From Marthasterias glacialis (Eukaryota > Echinodermata > Asteroidea > Forcipulatida > Asteriidae): a stretch of 64,000 bases of DNA. The translations under genes were made by a program, and so were the position numbers. The DNA is taken from contig OU452240.1 in NCBI GenBank assembly GCA_911728455.2, forward strand, positions 868,001 to 932,000, in the 5' to 3' direction. Below are positions 32,440 to 44,801 of the stretch, piece after piece (position 1 is the first letter of the stretch; every line of letters starts with the position of its first letter). The notes under the pieces were generated by a model that saw only the letters and a program-made list of their open reading frames with translations, did not search any database and was not told where the DNA came from.

Positions 32440-32492
32440 CACCAAGCTTGCCCGGAAACTAGAGCCTCTAGTTACCGGGCAAGCTTGGTGGT
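32440..32492. repeat. 26-bp-arm inverted repeat
   Basis: CCACCAAGCTTGCCCGG with AACTAGAG, then CTCTAGTT with CCGGGCAAGCTTGGTGG: arms of about 26 bases with a single mismatch and almost no loop. The right arm is also the 5' start of a tRNA-like SINE (GCTTGGTGGTTTAGTGG). Confidence 0.88.
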
Positions 32493-32625
32493 TTAGTGGT
32501 AAGACATCTGCTCTAGGATGACAAAGATTGTGGGTTCAAATCCCTCCAGAGTTATATGCCAGCGGGGTTTTGTTTTCAAAGGACTCGGGGATATAGTGCT
32601 TGACACATATCGGTGTACAGGTCAA
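32480..32625 (+). mobile_element. tRNA-derived SINE, family D
   Basis: TTGGTGGTTTAGTGGTAAGA as A-box region, GGGTTCAAATCCC as B box, then GGACTCGGGG and the tail CACATATCGGTGT. Confidence 0.82.
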
Positions 32626-33175
32626 ACAGAAATAACTTTTATTTTCTAATTTCAACTTAAGGTTTAATTGGTCACATAGTTATTCAACATTATTACAGTG
32701 CTTTTATTCAGTTACTTGTTTTTTTTAAAATGGAGTGTTTTTTTAAAATGGAGACAGCAAAGTATTTTAGGAACAATCGATCAGCTACAACAAAATGTAA
32801 TTTTTTATCACAATATTTTTTTTCTCTTAAAGATTCTTTTAAGACCATGATATGAATAAAGCAATACTTATAAAGTGAATTTGGTATTGTTCATTGATTT
32901 ATTTAATTTTAAGTTTTCATTATAACTATTTATATATTTATTATTTTGGTATATTACTGTTCATTTTTCATTTCACATGTTTGTCATTACAGGTGCATAA
33001 TATTAATTTAAATTGTGTTCACGGCAATTTGTAATTTTCTGTGGTAAAACTTTGAAATGCTATAGCGCCCTCTCGTGGGCGAAAGTGACTGCCCGATAAT
33101 TGAGACTACCCCTACTAACAAATAGTATCGCCCAATTAATTATTTCTCCTTATTCGTTCAAATGGATATTTTCGC

Positions 33176-33289
33176 GGCGCGCGTGAAGGAGCTTTGTACA
33201 CATAAAAATACAACACAACAATGTCATATCGTCTGTCATCACAAAGTCTAACCACTTCATTCCGGCTGGAAAATAATTAACAAAACCTG
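33176..33289 (+). promoter_or_regulatory. Possible promoter and non-coding first exon
   Basis: A CpG-rich patch (TCGCGGCGCGCGTG at about 33172-33186) in AT-rich DNA is followed about 100 bp later by a strong donor, ACCTG|GTAAGT, at 33289/33290 on the plus strand. This fits a transcription start with a 5' UTR exon. No downstream coding exon was identified, so this is a hypothesis. Confidence 0.35.
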
Positions 33290-34739
33290 GTAAGTAACCT
33301 ATATACTTATTTTTAAATACCTAATCAATCTCTAGTTGCATGTGGAGTTTTTCTTTGACTTATTTCTTGGAATTTGGGGCAGAAATGAGAGCGAATTTTT
33401 GCAAGATTTTGTTGCGAGTGGATGCACCGCGTAAATTTCCTGAGCGGAGATTAGTGAATTCGCTGGCCGTGTTGGCACGGTTGAGTGGCTCGGACAATCA
33501 CGGTAAATTGAACATGCTGCATGGAGGTTGTACCCAGTTTGTTGGAGGTCTTTTAATTTATCAATGGTAAAATGACTGTATTGATGTCATGTTTATTTAA
33601 CCTTATTGTCAATAAAAATGTTTTAAAAATTAAAATGTGTGTAACCAGGCAAATGCCTTTTTAACAATGACCTTTTTTTATAATAATAGGCATAGGGCCT
33701 TCACATTATACACATTCTTTGTTTGCATGGAAGGATGGGAAATCTGGAGAATGGACGAAAAATTATTTGTCCAATTATTCCATCTTTTATAAAAGGCACT
33801 GTACAGGATTGGTAAGGACAAAAAAGTTTGTCGAGTTTCAGTCTAAAAACTTACTGTTTATGAAGTTAATACTAAAAGAAATTTTTCTCTGAAAGAATGT
33901 CATTATTTGAGAAAACTGTACACTGAAAACCTAAAAAACGTAACAACTGATTTTGGTTGTAACAATCAAAACTAAAAACAGTGTGTTTACATGTTGGAAA
34001 GTGTACTCGGTTTTTCACTATTTTCTCCTGACTCCGATGACGTTTTTTTCTTCATGTAATTGAATCAGACAAAGTAAGAACTCAGCTATTACCAATCCTG
34101 TGTACTGCCCTAAAATAATTTCCACATCAAGAAGATGTTGAAAAGTTGGGGAAATGCTATCCCAGTGCCACTTTTTCACATTTTGGGTAAATAAGATACT
34201 TTACCGTGTTCACAGGTTTATAAATGAGTGTCGTCTTAAAAGACGAGCATACTGTTCGAAACATCAAGACCGCACAGTCTCTTTTCAGAGCCACCACTCC
34301 TTCCAAAAGAGATTTTTACATGGTTGTTCCTGCAAGTTAACTAGTAATAGTCACTTGCAAACCAGACACCTTGTCACAACTAACAGTGAACACTGTGGAT
34401 TGGAGACGAGAGCATTATTGATCGTGAGGATCACAAGAAGTTCAACAAAATCTGTCAATCCTTAAGACCCACTTCCTGTTGATAAGTTAAAATTTTAAGC
34501 ATGTAATTTATTTGTTGTTTATTCACTCAATTTGACAACAGCGGGAAAGCCTTGGATTATTCTGTGTATTGTTGTTTTTAATCTCCAATGAGAATGGATC
34601 TGTGAAGGATTCAAACTGTAAATGTGACTTACCATGGATCCATGCTTTAGATTTACAATGTAGGTGCAGTGAGGGTTTATTTATTTTGTACTATTTATTT
34701 ATTTACTTCATTACTCATCCGACAGTGCAATTAGCACCA

Positions 34740-34899
34740 ATAGACCGTTCGGGCTTTGGCAACAAGCCCCGCCCACACACCTTAGTTTGTGTACGTTTAC
34801 GCGGCACGTGTGACCGAGTTTGACCGAGGTCACATGACCAAAAGGCGTGATCCAATTGGTCAATGCGCACAGTTTGATTGACAGGCCGGAACGGTCTAT
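34740..34899. mobile_element. MITE (ATAGACCGTTC)
   Basis: Termini ATAGACCGTTCGGGC and GCCGGAACGGTCTAT are near-perfect reverse complements. 160 bp, with CCAATTGG and GACCGAGGTCAC inside. Related in style to the GACCGATCC family. Confidence 0.88.
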
Positions 34900-34937
34900 A
34901 AAACAGGCTAAATAGGAGACGATGACAAAATCAGTTT

Positions 34938-35095
34938 TTTCGGGGAGGAAAACCCCAATGGGGAAAACCTGAGAACTCAGGTAGGGACTGGAAACCCAAT
35001 CCACATGCAAGGCTGCTGTCTGAGGTGGGATTCGAACCGGGGTCCAGAGAGGTGAAAGGCAGGGAAAGAAACCACTTAGCCACTAGCCAGCCTGA
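34938..35095 (-). mobile_element. tRNA-derived SINE, family A
   Basis: Minus-strand copy: plus reads CAGGTAGGGACTGGAAACCC, GGGATTCGAACCGGGG and CAGAGAGGTGAAAGGCAGGG, the reverse complement of 28533-28775. Confidence 0.85.
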
Positions 35096-36568
35096 TCCCC
35101 AACGTGATATATTTATGGACTAAACCAACAACGGATGAGCCGCCAAGCAGGAAAGGTTGATTACTGTTTTGTTTTTTCAAGATGGACTTATTTGAGTGTG
35201 GCAAGGCTAGGTATACATGACAATTTTTAAGGAGGACATTGTTTTGAGATTTTTCTAAAAGCATCGGGGGCAATAGAACTAGGGCAATGTCAGGCCTGAA
35301 TCACCTCAACACGTTTTCCCAAGTACGTGCGGTGTTTATTAGCCGTGACCTTGAGTTCACTTGCAGAGCATAGTTTACAATATCGTGAAGTTTGTGCTGT
35401 GGCGTAATCTTCATTTGACTCACTGTATTAAGTAAATTCCTCAGCTGTTTTGCGAATGATTAAAATAGCTCTTGAAACTTAAAAGATTCACGGTGAAAGC
35501 TATGATGCAAAATGAGTATTTGTTCACAAGCACATGTGTCAAACTTTGGTTAAAAATCAAACCACAGTTGAGTTCCTCTTCGTGAATTTGACGTTTCTTT
35601 ATTCCCAGTCTTTTGTTTTTTTCCTGTCAGTTGAGAATTTGACAAGGCATTTTCACTTTCACTCTTCGGCATTTACACTTCACTTCATTTCATTTAAATC
35701 TCTATTTGGAAAAATTAATATAAAAAACTCATTGACAGTGATGCTTTTTGTGAAATTGGTGAGAATGTTTAAATTGTTTCATGAAGCAACTTATTTATTG
35801 GGTTTTGGGTTTTTTGGCTTGCAGCATTTTCTCTTATATGGTGGTCCGCTTGCCAATATGCAAACACGTGAGCATCAATCAAAATTCTTTCCAAGTGGTC
35901 TGGCTGGCTAGTTCAGTGTCTCCAACTATTACATTTTTCATCTACAAATTAGAGGTCTCATACAAAAAACAATGTTGAAAGGAAACCTCAAAATATGGAC
36001 TAGCAAAAAAGCTGGCAGACCAGTGAACTGACAAGCCGCTTTTAAAACCACACAAAGTAGCGAAGCACAAAACACTTCTTAGCCCTCTATATTGCTTACC
36101 AGAATAATGTTACCAGCCAAAATACAATGTACATGAACTACATACCGTCTTGACTGGTCTCCTGCTTAGTTGCACAAATTTCTGCTTAAAGCAGACAGCT
36201 GGAATTGGATCCTTGGCCCAGTTTCGTAAAACTATTTACCAGTAAGCGCTGTTTTGTGCTTAGTGTAGCAAAAAATCTTGCATTTTAAGCAATTCATAAA
36301 TGATCAAAAAGATTTGACAGTGCGTTTGCATGTTCACAATGGTTTTGTATCGTTGAGTCACTCATCTGCTTACAAGAACCGCTGGCAAGCTAGCGTGTCT
36401 TTCGCTTTGCTTACAGTTAGCAGTGTTTATGGAATAGAAATTTTGCTAATGGCTGCTCCGTAAGCAGAAAACATCTGCTTACAGGCTTGATGAAATTGGG
36501 TTCTGGTCTTATTGGCTGATCACTACAAAAGTTAAGAACAAACCATGGCTTGAGTGTAAACTTATTCG

Positions 36569-36745
36569 AGCAGGCATGATTGCTTCGTTCTTGAAAGGGC
36601 AAGGGCACCAAGGCATTTTCTTCTTGATAAAGGGCACCTCTATGAGGATTTTTAAAATTTCTATTGGACCGTTTGAAGGGCACCAAGGCAATGAGCTGAG
36701 GCAACGAGGCAATTTGCCTCTGTTGCCTCCTTGAAGTGCCTCCGT
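36569..36745 (+). repeat. Family R repeat (GGGCACCAAGGCA)
   Basis: GATTGCTTCGTTCTTGAAAG, GGGCACCTCTATGAGG and AAGGGCACCAAGGCAATGA. About 175 bp, shared with at least six other places in the window. Confidence 0.88.
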
Positions 36746-37289
36746 GGGAATGCCTCGTCTCTGTGGTAATTCATGGTTTGTTGAGGCATGGAGGGCTGCC
36801 AGAGCTGGAGGGAACTATGTGGGAACAGGGAGGAAGGACCAGATGCCATGATAACGTTTCTTACACTTGGATAAACTTTGTAGCAGTAAGTCAACAGCCG
36901 TGCAGCAACTGCCTCTTGGAGGCATTCCTGAAATTTATTTGGATACTACAGAAGAGATTACATGTCATGCGGTAGTTGTTTTCAAAAGTGCATTGGTGCA
37001 GTGTTTGTCTGGTTTTTGTTTGTGAGAAATTCTGTCGGCATTTCCTATGTATTAAAAACCGTATGATTTGTACAATTCTTCTGAAACCTCCCCAATGAAC
37101 TTTGTAAGTTTGTAAAGATAAGGTCAACTTAAAGGTTTTGTGATTTGGGCAAAGTCTGTAGTGTACAGTTTTTATTTAATTTATTTATTTTATTTTATTT
37201 TATTTGATGTTCCATAGTATGAGCACCAAACTATTTTACAACAAGATGGATACAAATAATCTGTAAGATTATACAAATAATCTGTAAGA

Positions 37290-37735
37290 TTATAAATTTC
37301 AATTTGCCTTTCACCGATGTGTGATAAGCACTGTATACTCAGTGCTTTCGAGTCCTGTGGAAAAAAATCTACAGGCAACTCGGATGGGATTCGAACCAAC
37401 GACTCCCGCATGACTAGAGCAGATGTCTAAACCACTTAGACCACCGAGCACACCCGGTGACGAGGGGCCAGTTCGAATCCAGTATTATTAGCGGCAGGTA
37501 CCGTAAACAATTAGATAGATGTTAATATTTGCATCGGGGGAATGAATATAAATTTCAATTTGCCTTACGCCGATGTGTGATAAGCACTGTATACTCAGTG
37601 CTTTCGAGTCCTGTGGAAAAAAATCTACAGGCAACTCGGGTGGGATTCGAACCCACAACTCCGGCATGACTAGAGCAGATGTCTTAACCACTAAGTGCTC
37701 AGTGCTTTCGAGTCCTGTGAACAAAAAAAGATATG
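37290..37735 (-). mobile_element. Two family D SINE copies in tandem
   Basis: A block with GATAAGCACTGTATACTCAG, TCCTGTGGAAAAAAATCTAC and GGGATTCGAACC occurs at about 37305-37450 and again at 37560-37690, almost identical. Minus-strand B box GGTTCGAATCCCA. Confidence 0.87.
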
Positions 37736-38541
37736 GAAGATGTTGTAAGAATACAAGAATTACATAGTGCTTGCCCCGTATATTTCAGGAGTTATAAATG
37801 GTATGTGTAGGACCTTCTTTCAAGGGTTAAGACATTTCAGAATATCTTAATTTGGACTTTTTATGTCTGCCTGGTGAATAAAAGTAGCTGTTATTTTCTT
37901 AAGGTATAAAGAAATCCTGCTCTTTGATCTACTTCTCTAGCGCTGAGGATACTGTTCCCAGAAGCTCCTTAAAATTTTGAACTGTGTAAATCAACAAACC
38001 TCTTAAAATTTGGATCTTAGTTTCAGACCTTTTTGTAGTGTAGTCAGAAACCTCACTTAAAAGACAAGTCCTAGTCCCTTTGCTAAAAATATCAGATTTG
38101 AAAGTTGTTAAATCACTTTGGAAGGGTAGGCCTACATGTAGACAATCTAATTGACAGTTTGATTAGAGAAAGTCTACTAAGACCAATGGTAGAGCAAGGA
38201 CCAGACCGACCATCCTGGTTGGTAATGGTATGATCATAGAGCAAGGAGGTCCTTCCTCCATGGTATGAATGTTGCACCTCCATGGCTGTTGTAGACACAC
38301 CAAATAGCCTGAAGTCATTCCAAGCGGAGAAGAATCCCATCTGGTTAAATAATCACTCTGGAAAATGGAACCTCTACTTGGAAAGGGTGAAGTCAGAACT
38401 GGACCTTGGGTAACACCCCCTGCTAAGGTAGAATGCAACACTTAGGGACCAACTGTGAAATTATCTAGTTTGTTTTAAAAGGCTGTTTCACCTTCTTGGT
38501 TGTATCCAAACATTTGAGTTGGCTTTAGGCTCTCTGAGGCG

Positions 38542-38852
38542 TTAAAGCCCCAGCTTAACATTGGTAAACTGACTGTTAGTGCTGCCATTCTTTGCACAAA
38601 TCAAGATATGAAAATGTCAGCTCATTTTGTTCTTTCATTTGCGAGAAAATGGTAAAGAGGCAGAGTTTTCGTCTCACTGAGACGAAAACTAATTTTGGAT
38701 CTCATTTCATTTATTATTTAAGAATGATAACACTTCAGGCAGAAATATTTCAAGGAAAGTTTTCTACCATCATTATCTTTATACCATGTAAGGTATGTAA
38801 ATCTCTGAACATTTATGTTTTTCTTCTCACCAATGTGGAGCTGGGGCTTTAG
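38542..38852. mobile_element. MITE (TTAAAGCCC termini), copy 1
   Basis: Starts TTAAAGCCCCAGCTTAAC, ends GAGCTGGGGCTTTA (inverted). Internal GAGACGAAAACT and AAGTTTTCTACCATCAT are shared with 60896-61260. A TTAA target is likely. Confidence 0.88.
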
Positions 38853-39148
38853 CAGAGATGTAGATCATGAACAAAGTTAAATTTCTAAACATTTTATTTC
38901 ACCAACCAACAGCAGTATACCATGAGTAACAAGAAAGATTGCAAATGATGAAATACGTCCAATTTACAAAAGGATTAGAAAATGTTCATTAATTTTTTTT
39001 TTACAATTTTACAATTGTCGATGGATCCGTTTTAAAATGCACTTGATTAAAGAGTCTTTGATCACGTTTTTTGACCTAGATGCATTGAAACATTTTGGTA
39101 AATATTCGGATTACAGTATCAAATGAGATACAACATGCACTTCCTCAC

Positions 39149-39318
39149 AGGCCTGATTGCTTCGTTCTTGAAAGGGATAGGGCAAGGCATTTTCTTCTTG
39201 ATAAAAGGCACCTCTGTAAGGAAATTGTAAATGTCTATTGGAACATTCCAAGGGCACCAAGGAAACGACCGGGAGCAATGGAGGAAATTGCTTCCGTTGC
39301 CTCCATGACGTACCAGGC
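39149..39318 (+). repeat. Family R repeat
   Basis: GCCTGATTGCTTCGTTCTTG, AAAGGCACCTCTG, CAAGGGCACCAAGGAAACGA and TTGCCTCC. Confidence 0.87.
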
Positions 39319-39964
39319 CTGTCCTTACCACACCAGGCCCCCACTGCTTGCCCCTCCCAATTATTTCCAAACTTAAGAGTCTGGCCAGAACATTCTACAA
39401 ATCTTAAGTTTGGAAATCTTATTCTTGGATTTCAAAAATCCTGTTGCAGCCGAACACATTTTCAATCACACCTTCCCCTGAGAACAAGTTATAGCCGGTG
39501 ACTTTTTAACCAGGATATATTGTTGCCTAATTTCTTTGACCCTTGACCTGACATTGATGTAGTGAGGCTGTTTTACCTTGACAGTGCTATTGTGGAGCAG
39601 GGTTTGTTTCCTTTAGTTTCATCGAGAGGGACTTTGTATTGATTGATTGTCTTAGTAAGTGGAATAAAAGGCAAGTGGTTTTGGTGGGTGGTGAGCCTTG
39701 TGACAAGACAAGACTGAGGGTGACATTTTAAAGGGAGGGATGCCTGTGTCATTGAACAGAGATCTTCCCTGTGCTTTTTCGATACACTGTGGCTGGCTGT
39801 GTGCGAATTGGCAGCTGTTGCTATGGGCATCCTATGCTTCAACACTTGCTTACATGATGATCTAGCCAGAGCCACAGCCGCTAATTGGGACATGGCTTAT
39901 GTTCTGACGAAAATCCTGGAAGCCATAAGCTGCTTAAGACAGGACCCACTGTAGGATTTTGTGT

Positions 39965-40645
39965 GGTTCATAAAACTCCTACAGCTTGTAGAATTCAGTG
40001 CTTATGCTTTGTAGATTTCTGTGCTTATGGCTTGTAGATTTCTGCCCTTATGACTTGTAGAGTTGTGCGCTTATGGCTCGAAGAACTCTGCACTTACGGC
40101 TCGTAGAATTCTGCGCTTTTGGCTTTTAGAATTCTGCACTTATGGCTTGTAGAATTCTGCGCTTATGGCTTGTAGAATTCTGCGCTTACGGCTTGTAGAA
40201 TTCTGCGCTTACGGCTTGTAGAATTCTGCGCTTACGGCTTGTAGAATTCTGCGCTTACAGCTTGTAGAATTCTGCGCTTATGGCTTGTAGAATTCAGTGC
40301 TTATGCTTTGTAGATTTCTGCGCTTATGGCTTGTAGAATTCTGCACTTATGGGCTTGTAGAATTCTGCGCTTACGGCTTGTAGAATTCTGCGATTACGGC
40401 GTGTAGAATTCTGCGCTTACGGCTTGTAGAATTCTGCACTTATGGCTTGTAGAATTCTGCGCTTACGGCTTGTAGAATTCTGCGCTTACGGCTTGTAGAA
40501 TTCTGCGCTTATGGCTTGTAGAATTCAGCGCTTACGGCTTGTAGAATTCTGTGCTTATGGCTTGTAGAGTTCTGCACTTTTGGCTTGTAGAATTCTGCAT
40601 TTATGGCTTGTAAAATTTGGTACTTATGGCTTGTAGAATTATGCG
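39965..40645. repeat. 23-bp minisatellite (~29 copies)
   Basis: Unit of 23 bp with core GCTTACGGCTTGTAGAATTC, highly regular at 40130-40540 and degenerate at both ends. Most units carry GAATTC. A TAC/TAT alternation (TTACGG versus TTATGG) and occasional shorter variants are seen. Confidence 0.94.
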
Positions 40646-42182
40646 CTTTACAGGGCCTTGTCGACGTAAGATTCTGTTGAAAGCTGCTTAAGAAATTGGA
40701 ACCTGTCAGCAAAATGCTGTTCAGAACTTGACCCTCCTTTTACACCTAAGATGTTTCTCATCTTTTTCCCTCAGATTCCTTAGCCCAATTACACACTCAT
40801 CCCAATCCTCATGTCGCCACTGAGTCAGCATCCACTACCTAAATCTGTCTTCACTTTGTTACAGCTGCAACCCGCTTTACAATCCTGAGGATTCTAACGA
40901 CACAAGAACCTCTGTCCGAACTATCTTTACTCACTCTCCAATCTTCGGGACATTTTTTATGAACATATATTAGAACAAAAAACAACACTTTGCCCAGGGT
41001 CCTTTTGTGAAATTAATACAATTAAGCCTTGGTGATTCTTCCACAGACAAATTGTCTTAAAATAAACTAAGGTAAGTTCAGTAATAACATTAAATGAAAA
41101 TAATGACCTACATGAACTTTGTGCAATCTTGAAGCAAAACCAACTACTGGATTCAGATAATTATTGGTGGTATGGTAAAAATTAGCGCACTGGTTAATTT
41201 GCCTGTTTTATTCTGGTGTTCTTATCACTTTTATAATCAATTCACCTCACAGTGTTTGCCAACGTCAAACTGCCCTCACTATCAGCCACTGTTACAAATA
41301 ATTCAAAGTGCCCACATGTGTCTTCCCTGAGCCTTGGGTCATCGATTTCCTCTTCCATTGTGTGAGACAGTCAAACACCCCCCCCCCCCTCCTCCCCCCC
41401 CCCCCCCCAATGAACAGCTTTCCCTTATCTTTCCATCCATTCCAAGCTTTTTGTAAATCATTTTTCATAATATGAGACAGTCTACTCTCTAAGCTTGTGA
41501 ACAAGATTATGGACTTGGCTGCAGATAAGAGAAACTTAAATTTGCAAAGGCTGGTTTATCAGACTACAAACATTGGCATAGTGTGTTGGAATTTACAATC
41601 TAAACAGTGAAGTACTTGAACAAGCAACTGATCAAATTTGTATAAAAATGGTAGCAGACAAAACTGTGTAATTTTTTTCTTCAGATTTTGGAAAACCTTT
41701 TTCTTTTTTTGAGGTAGCAGTTGGAAGAAGGTAGTATTACATGAAATATTTAAAATGTGCTTACTATATTTTTCTATGATCTATTGAATTGACCTATAAT
41801 ACATTGTACATAATATGCCTAATCACTAGACTGTTGGAATGGCCTATTTACATAGTTATGATAAAATACGTCGTGTGACCGGCAAAAGGTCGAAAGCAAT
41901 CACTGTCCAAAATTATGCTTCAAGAAAACTGAATGTGAAAGTTTGGTCGTTTTTCTGCTATTTGTAAGTCATTCAGGAAAGTTAAATTCCGCACAGGAAT
42001 GGAAAAACATGTCTTGGGTGTAATTCTAGCAACAAATATACAACAGTTATGCCCTCAAAAGAGCCTTGTTATTGCTGGTAATCATCTGCTGTTCTAAATT
42101 TTTCTAAAAGTTCTAATTTGTGTGCCCAGAAAAAGGCCGTACAGCTTTCTTCCAGGCACACCATGACATGTAATAAGGCAGG

Positions 42183-42338
42183 CCTGATATTTCATTCTTG
42201 TTAGGGTTAGGGAGTTTGTCTTTAGCAGAGGGCATGTCTAGAAGGCTGAAGAGGGAAAATTAATTTGGACTGGAACATTTCAAGGGACACCAAGGCAATG
42301 ACCAAAGGCTCTGTTGCCTGAAGTATCAGGCCTGATAA
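42183..42338 (+). repeat. Family R repeat, diverged
   Basis: Bounded by GGCCTGATA at both ends and containing GGGACACCAAGGCAATGACC. The inverted AGGCCTGAT ends suggest a terminal inverted repeat for this family. Confidence 0.75.
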
Positions 42339-44430
42339 ATCATGCTCTGGAGATAGTAAGATAACTGGTGTACCGTAAAACCCCTAATTGATTCAGCCGC
42401 TATACAAACCACAAATCATTCATTTCTCTTGACGGCCCGGGCAACCAGGACAATCTGCTCATCTGCTCAGCATCCTCATTGTCAAAAACAACAACAATTG
42501 ATCTTGTCACGTCAAGTTAAAGTAAGGCAGGGAGTTTCTCTGTGGTTCAATCAATTATCTCACAGTCTGGTACATTCCAAGAAGGAGTCATTGATTCCTT
42601 AAAGGAAGAGATTGGACACTTTTATAAGTAAACCATGCCAGTTTCTAAGAAAACAACCCAACAAATAAACAAACAACCCAACAAACAAACAAACAAACCA
42701 ATGTTTTCATCACATCAAGTTATTGGCCCCACCCACCTCTTGATTAAATCAGGCTCAAGTTAATTTCTTATTCATGAGCGTGTTTTCTATACATTCCCAT
42801 AGAAATCCAGATTTTCTACTATTGCAAAACAAAAATGGCCGCCATCTCTTCAAAGAGAAAGTTTGCAGGCTTGATTCGTATCAAACAAATATTTGCAAAA
42901 AAAATATGTCGACCCTTTAATATTTAAGCCCTCAAAACTGTTGTGCATCTCCGAATGATATGGGTATCATGTACAACCAGAGAGCTAGAGGAAGAAGCTG
43001 CGTAAATAAGTTCACACCTCCGAGCTCTTGGCCTGTCGTGTTTGCAGAGCCACAGTGCATCATTTTGGGAGGTAGAAAACATTTCAATTGCCCTCACTGC
43101 CAAAACATTACCAGGAGCAAAACATGTTGTTTCCTTGGTAACAAGACATAATGAGGTCTCATGTGGGAAGGAGGGGGCGGGTGGGGCAGGTGGGGGGGGG
43201 GTAAAATTATGACTGTATAAATTTGATGCTACACAATATATATAAGCAAGAGAATTTTAAAGACATCGGGGTGATGGTGAATCGTTTTTTTGACACTGTT
43301 GTTTTTAAAGAGTGTTTGTTTTTAAAATCATCTGTAACAATTTAAAATATTTTTGTGCCAGTATGTTTGCCATAGTTTATAAAAGCAAATTAGCATAAAC
43401 AGGCTGGAAGTACCCTTTGCAAATTTGCAGATGACCTTGGCCCCGCTCAATGATGAAATTCCAGGCCAGATAAAATAAACTTTAATGGTATATATCTGAT
43501 TATCCGAATACTTGTTCAAAAATAATTTATGCATGACAGGTGCAGTTAAGTTGAGGAATAAGCACTTTGTAGGGGTTGAACACTTAATCTCCTAAAGGTT
43601 GCGCTGGTAATCTGCGGATTTTCTGTGTTTTCAATGTTTTGCTTCCAAGCGTGTTGATTTATTCACTTTTCATGCCTCTCTGTCACCAATTCTAAAAAAA
43701 ACCATTTATTTAAAAAATTCACTCAAGAAGTAACTTTAAAGGGGTATTGCAAGTAATTGTGCTCAACATTGGTAAGATTAAAAAATATAAATGTTGACAG
43801 ATTTGCGCCTAACTTACATGGTATAAAGATGGTCAAGGTGGAAACATTTCCTTTTGAAAAGGGAAACAACCAACAGTAGGACTGGATAGCTTAGGACTGG
43901 TAGAGCCCAGGTGTGTTAACAGTTTGCTGGTTCAAATCCCGCTTCGGTCAATTTGTCTTTGTTCACCCCAAAAATTGAATAAAAATGTCTTTACATCTTC
44001 AGTAAAATTCACTCTCGCAAAATAAGCCTACACATTTGTTTTTGCACTGCTCCAAGATTTGTGTGTGTGAATTGAAGATACTCCCTTCAGCAAAATTTGT
44101 TGCCTAGCAACCAATAATGATGTCATCAGGGGAAAGGATGCCTTGACATTGTAGGAGCAATTACATGGTGTGGCACGCTTCCTCATCTTAAGAAAAATGT
44201 ATCTGTGTCCCTGAAGTTGTTTATCTGTGTCTACATACAATTTTGAACTAAGATATTACTTCTTTTTCGGGGGGAGGGGTGGTGTTGATTCTTGCATACC
44301 CACATACATGCTTAGCATACATGCTTAGCATTAATTTAAGTGAACGTTTTCTCTTGAATTGAAGAGCAATATGCTACAAAAATGTATCAGTTGCGACTCA
44401 AAGATCATCAGTTGCCACTCGGCGTTATTG

Positions 44431-44801
44431 TCAGGGCTAGGATTTGGGAGGAAAAACCACAAGACCACAAGACTTGTAAGTCAACATTATTACTGGACCA
44501 AAAATGTTTTTAAATGACCAGAATCAAAAAGAGAAAAAGTATCTTCACAGTTTAACATATTTGTAAACTGTTTTCATTTGAACAAGAACTAGAGAAAATT
44601 TATCTCCTTCTTTTAAGGGTAACAGATAGATGGACCCTCTTACTTGGATACTCAACAGAGTTTAAAGATATTTATCATCAGACACTAACTCAACATTTGG
44701 AAAACACAAGACCGCCAGACTTGTCCAGTCATGAGTTTACTGGCCCGATGCTAAAATCACTGGCCTCAGGCCTGTGATCCAGTGTAAATTTCGAGCCCTG
44801 A
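44431..44801. mobile_element. Element with TCAGGGC termini
   Basis: Starts TCAGGGCTAGGATTTGG and ends AAATTTCGAGCCCTGA. ACTGGCCCGATGCTAAAATC near the right end is shared (inverted) with 25081-25190. Confidence 0.8.

Larger units (their letters stand above)
31130..33175. other. Region downstream of tetraspanin
   Basis: AT-rich, no coding exon seen. Contains the two SINEs and the 32.4-kb palindrome listed separately. AATAAA-type signals occur near 31524 and 32856, so the tetraspanin 3' UTR may extend into this region. Confidence 0.5.
33290..39960. other. Gene-poor stretch with repeats
   Basis: No supported coding exon. Besides the listed elements it contains MITE remnants near 33795-34150 (CACTGTACAGGATTGGT) and 35930-36030 (related to 24125-24260), and family E-like sequence at 36070-36510 (TGCTTACCAG, CTGCTTAAAGCAG). 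Confidence 0.5.

Noticed and set aside
33340..33570. 76-residue plus-strand frame with ATG after the possible promoter
   Set aside because: It lies in the sequence after a strong donor and shows no known domain. It could be real, but nothing supports it.
36417..36704. Minus-strand frames with ERSNHA/ERSNQA-like strings at 36.5 and 39.2 kb
   Set aside because: The similar peptides come from the shared family R repeat, not from paralogous genes.
39965..40645. Possible CRISPR array
   Set aside because: Units are contiguous, with no variable spacers, in an animal genome; it is a minisatellite.
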